Assembly (NCBI RefSeq): GCF_963675165.1
Contig: NC_087381.1
Location: forward strand, 4,899,378-4,963,377
Reading direction: 5' to 3'
Source of the DNA: Halichondria panicea
Taxonomy: Eukaryota; Porifera; Demospongiae; Suberitida; Halichondriidae
DNA length: 64,000 bases
Both the position numbers and the translations under genes were made by a program. Below, piece after piece: positions 34,978 through 46,041 of this stretch (position 1 is its first letter; each line of letters begins with the position of its first letter). Under the pieces are notes generated by a model, which searched no databases, was not told the DNA's origin, and saw only the letters and a program-made list of their open reading frames with translations.

Positions 34978-37900
34978 CTAAACGTGTAATAGTTTGCTAC
35001 AAAAGACACAATAGTCTCCAAGCAAAAATTGGCAAATAGTTCCATACTTAAGCCTAGTAGAACTAGTACCAGTTGCTTTGGTTACCGAGTAGTCAGAAGG
35101 AAGGGAGACGGCAACTAACGACGTATGTACTTTTTTCTTGAACACTTCGGTATCATCATTCAACTCATAGCATTTCTTGACAGTCAGTTCACTGTTGTAC
35201 TTATCAGATCCAAGCACTTCTACTATACTGTTTTTAGACCCATCAATTAGTTTCGAGAAAATATTGGGATTTCTCACTGACTTGTCCAAGGCATATTGGG
35301 AAACCAACATCTTGAGATGTTTGTTTTCTTTCTCGAAACGCATGAAAGACAGGTCAATCTTGGATTTAGACTCGTCACTCCATGCAAGGAAATTTTTCGC
35401 AAGTTTTTCTAAAGATTGGGTGATGATCACGTTCGAGTCCATATAAAAACCACCCCAATTGTACAATACTAGAGCACGGGTGATAAACTTATCCAAATCG
35501 TCATCTAAGAAATCAATTTGGTGGGGTTCAAGAGAGAATATTCTGCTAAATAGCTCATCACGATTGTATTTTGTAACTGTTATCTGGTAGCCAGTTTCTC
35601 TGAAGACATCGAAACGGCCATTATCGAGTGTGTTACTATGAACAAGAACGTTGGCACATGGATGGTAATGGAATACAGATTCGATGGAACGATGATCCTG
35701 CCAAGTAAATTTGAAATCGGGTGATGGGAAGTGAAAGTGAAACTGCAAGCAATCCTTACAAGGAGTTGGAGGGGACAATGGAATTAAACCAAACTTGCGG
35801 GCAGCATCAAACAAAGAAGGTCTTTGACGAATCTCGTACCAAAACGTTGCTCGAAGACGCATCATTGTCGCCACATCGGGATTAGGTGGTGGGTCGTCCC
35901 AGGGAAACTTGGCAAACCACTTAGGTACTTCGTCTATCGTAGTTTTGTACATATCCAAGGTGTGAAACATTGTTGTCAGGCCAACAGTACGAGAGGAGCT
36001 GCCTTTTTTAGAACCACCACCCCCAGGCATTTTATCCGAGTTGATAAAAATCACCGGAGTTCCCATGCCAACGCAGGGTAGAGCACTGTGGATTCGTTGT
36101 GTGATAATCAGTTTAGCTCTTGAATAACGTTCAATTATATCAAAGGCTACAGTAAACCGGCCTTGACTGATTGTACGGGCCTTTCCCTCCAAGTTATGCT
36201 TCACACGGATTCCCCTGTCTCTGATTTTTTTCGGAAGCATTTGAAAATACTCCTCCTTCACATCAACAATAAAAATCTCATTAGTCTTCTTTTTTGATTT
36301 CACTTGGAGCATTAAAGTCATACAACCCGAGAAGTACGCAGGTACATGCAGATCCGTTAACATTTTAAGAGTTCCAGTGTCTCGGCAACCAATCGGTGCC
36401 CTTTCCATCGTATAAGCAACATTTTTCCTCCATTGTGCTGCCATTCGTAGGTGGATATGAATTGAGACCAGTAGAGGGTGGACATTGGGTGGGGGTGGCC
36501 AGCTAGCTCTACCATCTCCCCACCAAGCGTTGAAGAAAACTGTAACGGCTTGATCTTTTTTTGTTGTTGCAATTATGTTATCTCGATCGAGAAAAGTATC
36601 CATAAACGGAAGGAATTGCAGACCGGGGAAATCTTGAATCTCATCACCAACATTCGCTGTCTTTACTGAATTCACTCTCGCATCAAAAAAAAGAGTCCCG
36701 TAATGCTGATTCCATGGTTCGTCCGGTTCCAGTGATAGGAAACGGTACATGAAAACAGTGGTGGCTATAACCAGATCTTCAGCTTCGAAGTACTTGTTTA
36801 CAGTTGGAGCATCGAACGAAATCGAAGTCACTGAATCATAGTTTTCAGAGGGTTTGTAGTATTCATTGTTGAGCATGGTTGCGAGTTGGTTGATGTATGT
36901 GTATTGCTTTGGAAAGCATGCCAGTTTGAAATGTTCTACAGTAGTCTTCGCACGGGCACGGTTCAGTCCAATCCACGGTTTTGTACAACTGGGAATAGGG
37001 ATGTTTTGTTTGTCTTGTAGTTGAACGTTTGGTTCAATGTACACTCCTCCGTACTTCCAGAGAATGCCTAGTCCCACAACTACTTGCAGGTGTTCTTCAA
37101 ATGATGCTTTGGCAAAAAGTTTGTAAAACAGGTGCTTTGAAAGCCATTCTTCAAGAGGTGTTTCTTGAACAAGTTCACCTATTAAAAGAAACTCGGCGGA
37201 AATCTTTTTGTTTGAGAGATCTGCAATGGACTTCATACAGTGTGAAGTACCACAATACACAAGAACAGGATTCCGTTTTGTCAGACTGTTCAAATTTGAT
37301 AAAATTTCTTGCGAGAACGGCCGATCATATACCCAAGCAGAGCGTATTAAATTAGCGACGGCAAGGGGACTCTCAGCAAGAGGAGAAATATTGTTCTCAG
37401 AAACAACGCTTGCAAGATTTGTTGTTGTGATAGTCGAGCCAGTTGAAACAGGTCCTTGTATAAAGAAAATTGACCCCAAACCGACAGCAACCAACACCAA
37501 GAGTAACGGTGGTGGAGAAAACTTATCTCCACTTAAGTTTCGGTAGAGATAGATGTAGAGACCGATGAGGACGGCACCTAATCCGATAATCATTTTCCAG
37601 GAGATAGGGAGTTGAAAGTACGCTAGATTGGCAGCGATGACAATACCACGTTTCAGGAGATTCAAGATGGCGTGTGTTAGTGGAGTGAAATGCTGTAGAA
37701 CATAGATTGAGGCTAAGTTGTAGGTGCAGTGAAAGGAACTTGAGATCACACCTTGGTGTAAGTTTTTCAGGAGAGCAACAGATTGGAAGAAAGCCATTTT
37801 TGAGATAATAAATGGGGTTAAAACAAACACACTGTTTAGCGAAAGAACGGCATACTTTTGAAAAGCACTGTCCCAAACCTTGCCCAATCTCTTCAGATAA

Positions 37901-38469
37901 ATGTTTCTGATCGGGAAAGCGACGTTCGAACAAAGAGCAGCTAAAAGTCCAACCACAAGAAAAGTCGAGTCAAAAGCCACAAACAAACTAGCTCCAACCA
38001 CCATGATGACAATCGCCAAAAGTGTTGTGGAATTGAGGACTGTGTAGTCTCGATAGAGTACCAGAGACAAGCCGAACATGAACAGAGGCTCGCATGCTTT
38101 TACGACTTGCGTCATGCTAGAGCTGACCATTGCATAGGCTGCATTCGTCGCCACGTTCCCGGCAACATTGCCAATCGAAGCTATGAGAATCGTTCTTTTA
38201 GAAGCATCTGCAGGCCATATAGAACTTCTAGAGATTAGCTTTATCCACATAACGGAGACAATAGCACCAATCAGATGTTGTAAAAATGTCAATTCGAGCC
38301 ATCGAAAATCTTTACTTGCATCAGACCAAGAGTTCTTGTCGGGTTTGCTTTGCCCTCTCATAAAGTTTTTCGAAGAGATGGCCGTGATACTGTTGGCAGC
38401 CCACCATATTCCAACCGATATAGCAATAAGAACATTTGCCTTCATCGTTGGTGTAGCCTTTGACTTCAT
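34978..38469 (-). CDS. TPT transporter / sugar transferase / pyruvyl transferase fusion, copy 1
   Basis: One uninterrupted exon encodes 1163 residues. Residues 10-312 form about ten membrane helices of the TPT/SLC35E family, with VKACEP (Lys123) and LLKRG (Lys273-Arg274), positions that bind substrate phosphate in triose-phosphate/PEP translocators. Residues 320-340 are an eleventh helix that would put the rest in the lumen. Residues 400-500 are a Gly_transf_sug (GT32-like) module with GGVYIEPNV in place of the usual GGxYxDxD. Residues about 640-860 match polysaccharide pyruvyl transferase (APIGCRDTGT, YFSGCMTLML, ITQRIHSALP, GTPVIFI). Residues about 930-1090 are a second sugar transferase module with GGFYMDSNV. 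I chose Met at 38469, not 38523: an acceptor (TATACAG) lies just before it, implying a 5'-UTR intron, and copy 2 starts there too. Predicted: Golgi enzyme importing PEP and adding pyruvate ketals to glycans. Substrate unproven. Confidence 0.85.
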   Translation of the reverse strand: MKSKATPTMKANVLIAISVGIWWAANSITAISSKNFMRGQSKPDKNSWSDASKDFRWLELTFLQHLIGAIVSVMWIKLISRSSIWPADASKRTILIASIGNVAGNVATNAAYAMVSSSMTQVVKACEPLFMFGLSLVLYRDYTVLNSTTLLAIVIMVVGASLFVAFDSTFLVVGLLAALCSNVAFPIRNIYLKRLGKVWDSAFQKYAVLSLNSVFVLTPFIISKMAFFQSVALLKNLHQGVISSSFHCTYNLASIYVLQHFTPLTHAILNLLKRGIVIAANLAYFQLPISWKMIIGLGAVLIGLYIYLYRNLSGDKFSPPPLLLVLVAVGLGSIFFIQGPVSTGSTITTTNLASVVSENNISPLAESPLAVANLIRSAWVYDRPFSQEILSNLNSLTKRNPVLVYCGTSHCMKSIADLSNKKISAEFLLIGELVQETPLEEWLSKHLFYKLFAKASFEEHLQVVVGLGILWKYGGVYIEPNVQLQDKQNIPIPSCTKPWIGLNRARAKTTVEHFKLACFPKQYTYINQLATMLNNEYYKPSENYDSVTSISFDAPTVNKYFEAEDLVIATTVFMYRFLSLEPDEPWNQHYGTLFFDARVNSVKTANVGDEIQDFPGLQFLPFMDTFLDRDNIIATTKKDQAVTVFFNAWWGDGRASWPPPPNVHPLLVSIHIHLRMAAQWRKNVAYTMERAPIGCRDTGTLKMLTDLHVPAYFSGCMTLMLQVKSKKKTNEIFIVDVKEEYFQMLPKKIRDRGIRVKHNLEGKARTISQGRFTVAFDIIERYSRAKLIITQRIHSALPCVGMGTPVIFINSDKMPGGGGSKKGSSSRTVGLTTMFHTLDMYKTTIDEVPKWFAKFPWDDPPPNPDVATMMRLRATFWYEIRQRPSLFDAARKFGLIPLSPPTPCKDCLQFHFHFPSPDFKFTWQDHRSIESVFHYHPCANVLVHSNTLDNGRFDVFRETGYQITVTKYNRDELFSRIFSLEPHQIDFLDDDLDKFITRALVLYNWGGFYMDSNVIITQSLEKLAKNFLAWSDESKSKIDLSFMRFEKENKHLKMLVSQYALDKSVRNPNIFSKLIDGSKNSIVEVLGSDKYNSELTVKKCYELNDDTEVFKKKVHTSLVAVSLPSDYSVTKATGTSSTRLKYGTICQFLLGDYCVFCSKLLHV

Positions 38470-39650
38470 ATCCGAGACCTGTATAATAAAAATTAATGTG
38501 CGTACGTGTATGTGTATATGCATGTGTATTAATTGACCCAGCCACCGAAATATTGGTCCAATATCCTGTATACTTTTACCTATATAGGATGGTGACTAAG
38601 TTGAGCAATTAATTAATATATACATGCATGCATGCCCAGAATTGTTGTAGTGATCTCGATCTAAACTCAACATAATTATACATTCGTAGTTTTAATAATT
38701 ATGTAGTAAACTAGGTCTAAGAGACGTAGCTGCACGAGGAATACAGTAAAGCTGATGTACTGTGTGTGCGTGTGTTGTATGAATTCCAGCTGTAACTGCT
38801 CATGAGTCAATGGTTGAAATACGATGAAAACTAACAGCTTCTATATATAACTACATGTAACGCTTCTATATCCACATTCTCTCTTGATATCTTGCCTTAC
38901 AACAACAATGTGAATCACAGGATGATTTTCTACTCTTTCTGTTCCACATGTCCACAATTTCCTATCTGTAAGTAATGCAGGGTGATTCCAGAGCAATTTA
39001 AGTATCGATCGTTTAGGCTGCTGTATACTTTGTCTGGGAAAATCTTTGCTCTATACCGATGTAGTAACATGTAGGAATAGACACAGCTATTTATCTAAGC
39101 TGACTCATATAGTACCATTAAACACCAGGCACTTGGACATTTTCGTAGCTGCATTTTTATTAAAAACTAAACAAATTCCTAAGAATGTACCAGATGTGAT
39201 AACAGACAGCTAAACAAACATTTCCTGGATGAGCATGCCCACAGACCCCCCTAGATTGCCGTGTGCCTGAGTACACGGATATCCGGCTTGCCGCCCCTAT
39301 TTGAAATACGACTTTTGCACCCATGCCCCCCGGTCAATATTTTCTGTACGAAGGCCTGACTGTAAGGTCACAAGTCGGACCACGCCCACTCTAGTTTTAC
39401 AGCATGTTTTATGAAACAGTTCACCAACATGCATAACATAATCATACCATTTTTACCATTTTTCTTTCCGTTATATTAATATCGGCACGGGAACGAGGTT
39501 AAAAATATTACGCTCACCTCAGCCATCGAAGAGTCTGTAATTAGGAGAGGTCTCTGACACGTACAATGTACTATGCTCTACGCTGCATGGTAAGAAAAAT
39601 CAAGCGGGTGATCAAATCTTATCGCAGCAATAATTTAAAACTGTACATAA
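38470..39650. other. Upstream region of fusion gene copy 1
   Basis: Includes a likely 5'-UTR intron acceptor immediately before the start codon. The rest is conserved in unit 2 (about 49531-50683). An open frame seen in unit 2 (50474-50004) is not maintained here, so it is probably not a gene. Confidence 0.55.
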
Positions 39651-40203
39651 TTAAAGCACCGCGGGTGCTGATCGATGCCTCGGTGGAGGTGCTAAAGCTA
39701 CATAACATAAAGCTATAGTAGCTTTATATACACACATTATAATTATCATGATGAACATTTTTGCATTAGCTGCATGCATGCAAAGAGTGGGCAATGATCG
39801 ACCATGATTGTGTTGATCGATGCCAAAAGTTCAAGTCTAAAATTAATGGCTGCATCAGCAGAGCCTTGCAGCTCTTCCCACTCTTGCAGCTACCAATAAC
39901 TAGCATTCTATAGTGCAGAGCTAACTACTAAGTAGAGTAACAACACTCGGTGAACAAGTTTTACTATGTACTCTTCTGAAAAGGCTGCAATGCATGGCAT
40001 TCCAAGTAAGCAACACTTGAAAACAAAGCATTATTTTGCAAATCCATGAATCAAAATCCAACTATAGAAGCCTATAGAAACTCTTGCTTGCATTTGATTG
40101 ATCTTTGAGTAGCTGTAGCAGTCTACACACACAGACACACTAACATACTATATTATATACCGTATACCAGTAACCTCGCTTGTGCATGTGCACCGAGGCA
40201 TAA
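39651..40203. mobile_element. 'CACCGAGGCATA' family element, unit 1 copy
   Basis: Begins AAAGCACCGCGGGTGCTG, contains ATGCCTCGGTGGAGGTGC and TTGCAGCTCTTCC, and ends GTGCACCGAGGCATA. The two ends share an inverted ATGCCTCGGTG / CACCGAGGCAT repeat. The copy at 50684-51236 is its duplicate by descent. Confidence 0.75.
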
Positions 40204-40785
40204 TTAAGAGTCTGTTTCTTATTGCTCACTGCCACAGCTCTTGTTACTTGCAAAGAATGGTTTTGGGAATATTGATATCACATAATAAAATAAGCTGTTA
40301 ATGTACAGTCTCCATTTCAGAAGGTACTATATACATTTTGAGACACTATCATTTTGAGACATGATTGTACCAATTACGGCGGCTAGTTTTACCAGCTTAG
40401 GTTCTAAATTGGGTGCCAAATGAAGCCTTTAAAGCTATACATGTATTTATCCTGCAATTTTAACGTGGCCGTTACTCTAAATGAGGCGCCAGTTGAAGCT
40501 CATGTATTTTTCTCTGTTCTCTTTGTGCAGCAAGGAAATTAATGTTTGTGGAGCCTTAATTACGGTATATGCGATCATGCTACGTCATGCATGTATGTAT
40601 CTCCAGCACAGGAAGTCTAACTAAATTGCCAAGGCAACTCACAGCACAGTGGCTGCATGGCATGAGCATAAATTAATGTCTTGCACCTATAGCTGCACCT
40701 ATAGATGCACCTATTGGCTGGTATGTACTGGTTGAGTTAGCTGCAGAAAACATAATTATTATGAAGAAGCCGCATATACTGTACA

Positions 40786-40985
40786 GTTGGTGAGATCTGG
40801 GGGACAAAATATTCGTGGTTGAAGACTGCATGGACCAGAATACTTTATACCCACGAATGAAGTAACCTTGCTACCTTTACCTGCAGTGCAGCAAGCAGCA
40901 ATCATGGAAACATGCATGTTACTGAAATTAATATTACTCAAACAAATATTTTGCCCCCCCCCCCGAAAATTACCCGCTATACATG
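40786..40985. mobile_element. 'CGGGGGACAAAATATTCG' family element
   Basis: It carries GGGGGACAAAATATTCGTGG at the left and CGAAAATTACCCGCTATA at the right, with a C homopolymer near 40955. The matching element in unit 2 is at about 51810-51978, and collinearity between the units is interrupted exactly at its right end. Confidence 0.6.
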
Positions 40986-41128
40986 GCTGTGGCCAAATAT
41001 ATGATATGGATCAGCAAATATCTTATAATTAAATTTTGTCTCATCTCTGCATAAACATTACCATCGATAAACGTGCAGAAATTTATTTTACAATGGCTGA
41101 AGTCAAAACCTCTTGTGTGAAAACATGT

Positions 41129-41343
41129 ACCGTTATAGCGGGTATATAGTTCGAGGGTATAAATGTTCGTGGTTTTCGCGGATATTAGGCATGTACCGCA
41201 AACATTTATAACCGCGAATTTAATATCGCATGCATGCATACAGCAAAAAGGCGCTATTCTATGAAAATTAAATCCGCGAAAACCTTTCTAAAGGCATTTC
41301 CGTGAAAATTTATACCCTCAAAATATACCCGCCATACGGTATT
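41129..41343. mobile_element. 'TATAGCGGGTA' family element, absent from unit 2
   Basis: Begins ACCGTTATAGCGGGTATATA and ends TATACCCGCCATACGGTA, with TCGTGGTTTTCGCGGAT inside. It lies in the 41.0-41.98 kb part of unit 1 that has no match in unit 2. Confidence 0.7.
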
Positions 41344-43823
41344 AGAAAACAAATATTAAACTCTACCTGTCAGTTGAAACTTAGAAGTACATGTAGACAC
41401 AGCATGCATACTCCTGAGAACCTTGACACAACAACTTCAATACCTACCTCCAGAAGCTTCTTTCTCAGCATAGATACCATGTTTCCAGCAAGGAATTTGC
41501 ACTTAGATCTAGTCTATAGTTGAACATGACATCACATCCTGGGGTCCACAACTAACATCAGCTTGCAGGAGTGTACTCCTGCTAGCTCCTATAGTTTCCT
41601 TAAGCCCTATAGGGGAGATAGTCTGACTAATAGTTTCTTTGTTCTCAAATTTAAAAAAATAGACAATGCTAAAACTTGGCTAGCTATTATCTCTATACTC
41701 TTGTGCAGATTAGTGAGATTTGAAAGAGTTGAAAGATGTTTAGATCTACTTGTATATAATTATCAAAATTTAAGTAAGCCGTTGCCTACTTAAAAACGAC
41801 AAAGGTCAAGTATTACCAATTTCACTTCCTCTATGAGTATTATAGTTTCGCGAACGCAACGTTTTCCTATAGAGGGAACGTCTGGTCACTATTGTATTTA
41901 TTCCGTGGTCCTTGCCGGAATGTTAGCAGTGCCAATCAAATTTAACTACCATACTACATGCTTAGTGGCGGAAATACGAGTTCGCTGTTTTCGTGGGTTA
42001 GCAATCCTACATTCCTAAAATTGTTCTTATTATCTGTTATCTGCTATAGCGTGCAAAGATAAAGGCGTGGCCTGGGGATGTCTGGTAAGCAGTCATCAGG
42101 GCTGCATCCAGTCAGGGGGGCAAATTAGGCAAATGAAAAGTATAGGGAGGGAAAAACCTCCGACGCGAAGGCATGCACCAAGCATGTACCATAAAACTAG
42201 GGGGCATGCTCTCGTTGGATATTAATTTGGAGGCTTAGATCACTTCTGGCGCAATTTCAGCTCATATATGTAGCTATCAATGTGACATTACATGCATGAT
42301 TGTTGGAAATTGTAGTGTTAGGTACGCAGAATAGCTGTTTAAAACTACTGACTATACCTACCTCAGCTTCTATATGTCTGTGTCCATCCTATAATTGTCA
42401 AAATTAAATCCCAGGGGGGGCGAAATATACCCCCCTCACCCCCCCCTCAATGCAGCCCTGGACTCATGACACCTAGTAAACAATTTATTCAACAAAATGC
42501 TTTTAAGAGGCCATGCATTCACGAAATTTAAGTGCCTCGAAAATGTTGCACTACACAAAATGAACGTGAAAAAAAGGAAAATAATTATTGACTCTATAAA
42601 AATTAATGTTGTACCATACCGGGCTGCAAAGGAACAAAGAGCTCAAACCCAAGCAAGAGCTAAACGAATATCTTGCACGTAGCTACATTAATTCCTTAGT
42701 GCAACAGAATCAGTGCAATAGTGACCAGACGTTCACTCCCCCTCTAACGTCTGCTCGCGAGACTACTCTGTGAGGTGGAGTCATGTGTCATGTTTAATTA
42801 GTAAGAGTAATTCTGCACTTCCAAGTACAAATGTACAAGTTTACAGTGAAAACTAGACAAACGACTTTGGGGACCAAACTGGAGTTTAATTAATGTACGC
42901 ATATACACTGTACATGTACCACTAGTCTAAGATAGATATACACCTGTAAATGAACCAACTACACAATCATGCATATCCTGAATCATACTGAAGCACTCAC
43001 CCTCAGTCTTAAATGTTCTGGTAGTACGTACGTGCAGTCAATGACTCCTTTGTACAGCTCATCAGAGAGACGGCCTGCGCGCTGATGTGTTAGTAATTCA
43101 CTGCGGGTTTGATGCAAGCTGTGGATATAGTGTAGGACCCATTCTAGGGCCGTGTCTGATGCTGTTGCTTGATGATAATGAATTGATTATGAAGTGTGCC
43201 ATGTTTTGAAACAGTTGTTGTGTTTGGGGATCCTAAATGTAATACGATCGCTAAATGCGATTGTGTTTGCAGTGATAATTTTGGTGTCATTCTCATTTGC
43301 TCATTGGAGATCAGTATGCATAGAGCTTGCAACAATTGACATAGAAAGTACTAAGATATCGTTAATGTCATAATGTAATCACCACTCTCTTCAATAATAA
43401 CAATCGAAGCATCCCGTTTAATCACACTAAGAAGTTCCCTAAAATGTCAAATTAGTTTATTGATGGATGGATTCTGTTTATATGAAACTATATGTTTGAA
43501 TATTCTATGGCCGTATATGATAATATTCTTCTGTTTTTCACATGATAATCAAGAAGCGTGCCGTGTTTGTGGCAGTTGTGTATCGAAGCACCCCATACAC
43601 GGCATGCTGTATCTGTATCTTTACAAGTCAGCCATGCAGTCATGTTACTCATGTACATGTATATAGATTGATGGTATGAGATAATTGCTAGCAAATAATT
43701 TATGATTTTGTAGATAGTCGTGTGTTAATGGTTATTTGTTAGTGACCTTACTGATAGTATTCACAGTTGTACCCTCTATGGCAACTAACTCTAATTGCAC
43801 GATCTGTTGGTATGAATGAAGTA
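41344..43823. other. Non-genic end of unit 1 and junction
   Basis: 41344-41980 is unique to unit 1. 41980-42560, 42570-42935 and 42935-43080 are shared with separated blocks in unit 2 (52640-53250, 54328-54646, 57711-57836). 43080-43823 is the junction spacer. It holds a degenerate direct repeat with AAGTGTGCCATGTTT / AAGCGTGCCGTGTTT (about 43190 and 43553). I recognise no gene here. Confidence 0.6.
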
Positions 43824-45287
43824 CCCAACTGTGCTCACCTCAGTCTGGTGATGTGGGTGTTCTGTCAGAACAGTACGCTAATGGCTTATGATGCTGACGA
43901 CAACCCAGTGACGGTCATGATGAAGTTTGTAATAGCTCGGGGATTCAACTTGCAAGAGAGGTCACATGGACTGATTGGTACGGATAGAATAGTGAAACGG
44001 TATAAACTCCATGCAATTTATACATGTATCCCATGCACTTGTCCAATGAGTGTTTAGCAGGATAATTATAAACACCCAGTGAATTATAATTATGCTTGAA
44101 GGTACGTATTTACGTACATGTAATTACGTGTGTTTTTGCTATGCCTGCATGCATGTCAGTATAGTTAGATCGTTATTATATATAATTATATACGTATGGG
44201 TTTTTAATTTATAGTATCCCTCAGGTGTGTTGGGACACTACAACACATGCATGCATGTACATGTACCTCATGCCCATTATCGCCCTTTATTTAGAGACTA
44301 TAATCTACATGTATTTATTTGATTACCTGTATATTCTAATCGTCTATTTTATTATAATAGCTATACAGTAACTGTACCTAATTTAACGTGCGTAACGTAC
44401 ATGTACCTCTATAGGTCAGTTCTGGAACATTCCTATCACTCTTCAACTAGTCAATGATTCGAGCGAGGGTGGTTTGACCCCTGACCCCTACTACACGGTG
44501 ATGGTGGCCCATCCTGACTCCGCCCCCAGGACCTTCACCGCGATCTATTACCCCCGGACCTGGGAGGTATGCATGTATGCGCATTGTAACACAATTGATC
44601 TTCCGAATAAAACGTATATGCATGTACAAGCATACCATTAATTTTATGATGTTTTCCCTATTGAGTTATTGGTTTGTTAGAGGCTCAGCATACCTCATGT
44701 ATAGAGGTGTCTTCCTACATGTATTCAATATACATGTGAACACATCAAGTAGAAATGGAATATTTTGTGCACCCCCTCCCCCCCAAAATTGATAACCTAA
44801 ACATTTTTACAAACTTTTTAAAGGCCTGAATCTTATTACGTACCTCGATCAGAAGATAATTATAAAAAAAAACCATCAATAATGAGATAATGTTTTTGCT
44901 AAAAAAGCATTATAGTTGTATGAGTGCGTGCTCATTTGGGACCTGGGTGCCTTAATAATGAGTTATAATTATATCAGATGGCCTTTCTTCATGGGCTAGC
45001 TGATTCTACCATAGTACGGTACATAAATTGTATTATATTGACTGTAGAATTAAACCCTGAGGCTCTCTTTTTCATTGCCAGTATACTACTACAATTTTAT
45101 ACTCTTTTCGTATCTTGTGCAGGTTATTCGTGGTCAGAATGACCCGTGTCTTTACGCCGGAGGGCAACAAGCTGACAGCACGGACACCAGCAACTCAGTG
45201 ATCCAGGGGACCTACAGGGACTATGTTGTCAGTGAACCATTTAGCACCCAATACCTATATAGCAAGTTTCAGGACGATAGGTGTTAG
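43824..45287 (+). pseudogene. 3' fragment of the aggregation-factor-like gene
   Basis: Exon equivalents: about 43824-43990 (exon 17, lacking its 5' end and acceptor), 44417-44566 (exon 18) and 45123-45287 (exon 19, protein identical). It has an in-frame 9-nt deletion (loss of Ala-Ser-Ala before Val-Met-Met) and a Phe-to-Ile change in TAFYYP. There is no upstream gene body, so it is a dead fragment unless joined to another promoter. The stop and AATAAA (45294-45299) are intact. Confidence 0.85.
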
Positions 45288-46041
45288 CCGTATAATAAAT
45301 GCAAGCTAGGTCGCCATAATTATGCTTGTCCAAATTACTAGAATAAGTATTAATTTTTCTCTTTATAATACATTATAATTAATTACGGTGCAAATAATTA
45401 GCCATGCTCTTGATTTCTAATCGTTGACGGAAGTTCTCTGTAGTTTTTATTAACATTTTTGGCCGCGGCGGTTGTTCGAAAACAATACGTTGTCATTGAC
45501 AGCGTTTACTTGACAGGTAATTGACAATGTGCAATTACTGGACCGGATGTGATACGGGATTAATTGCCGTACACTCTCCAGTCACTAATAGTACATCATA
45601 CAATTATGATATAGTATGCAGCCATGCATGGCCATAAGAACCAGGGGTGTGGGGGGAAACTTATAGGAGCCAGGGTGTCATACAAGATTTTGAAGTAGAG
45701 GGGGAAATAAGAAAAGTAACCAGAAATGTTTGCTATAGTCAACTATTATTTCAATACCCTGTTAGTTGTATGTAAAATTGCGTACTATACACGAATGCAA
45801 AATTAATTTTAGGGAGGGGAAATTGGAGCTGACACCCTGCATTGGGGGTCTTGGCTGTGGGTCACATGATCAGCAATAATAATTTTTGCAATAATAATTT
45901 TTGCAAATTTTCATGTTTTCTGTTCTAATCAGTTGTGATACATGATTGTATTATAAATCATACATGTTAAGATTGTGTGGACTGTATACAGTACGTGGCC
46001 AGCCATTCAGCTAGTTATATATAAGTGTCTATAATTATATA

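Larger units (their letters stand above)
32470..43080 (+). repeat. Tandem segmental duplication, unit 1
   Basis: This unit recurs as about 43,824-57,836. It contains the last part of exon 17 to exon 19 of the aggregation-factor-like gene, the fusion gene and its upstream region. The copies are nearly identical over the fusion gene and differ elsewhere by insertions, mainly transposable elements. Confidence 0.92.

Noticed and set aside
36000-38469. Fusion gene as an assembly join of separate genes
   Set aside because: The frame is uninterrupted across all module borders in two independent copies with different flanking insertions.
38469-38523. Upstream Met giving an 1181-residue fusion protein
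   Set aside because: The extra 18 codons cross a good splice acceptor (TATACAG) and are not present in copy 2, where the first usable Met equals 38469.
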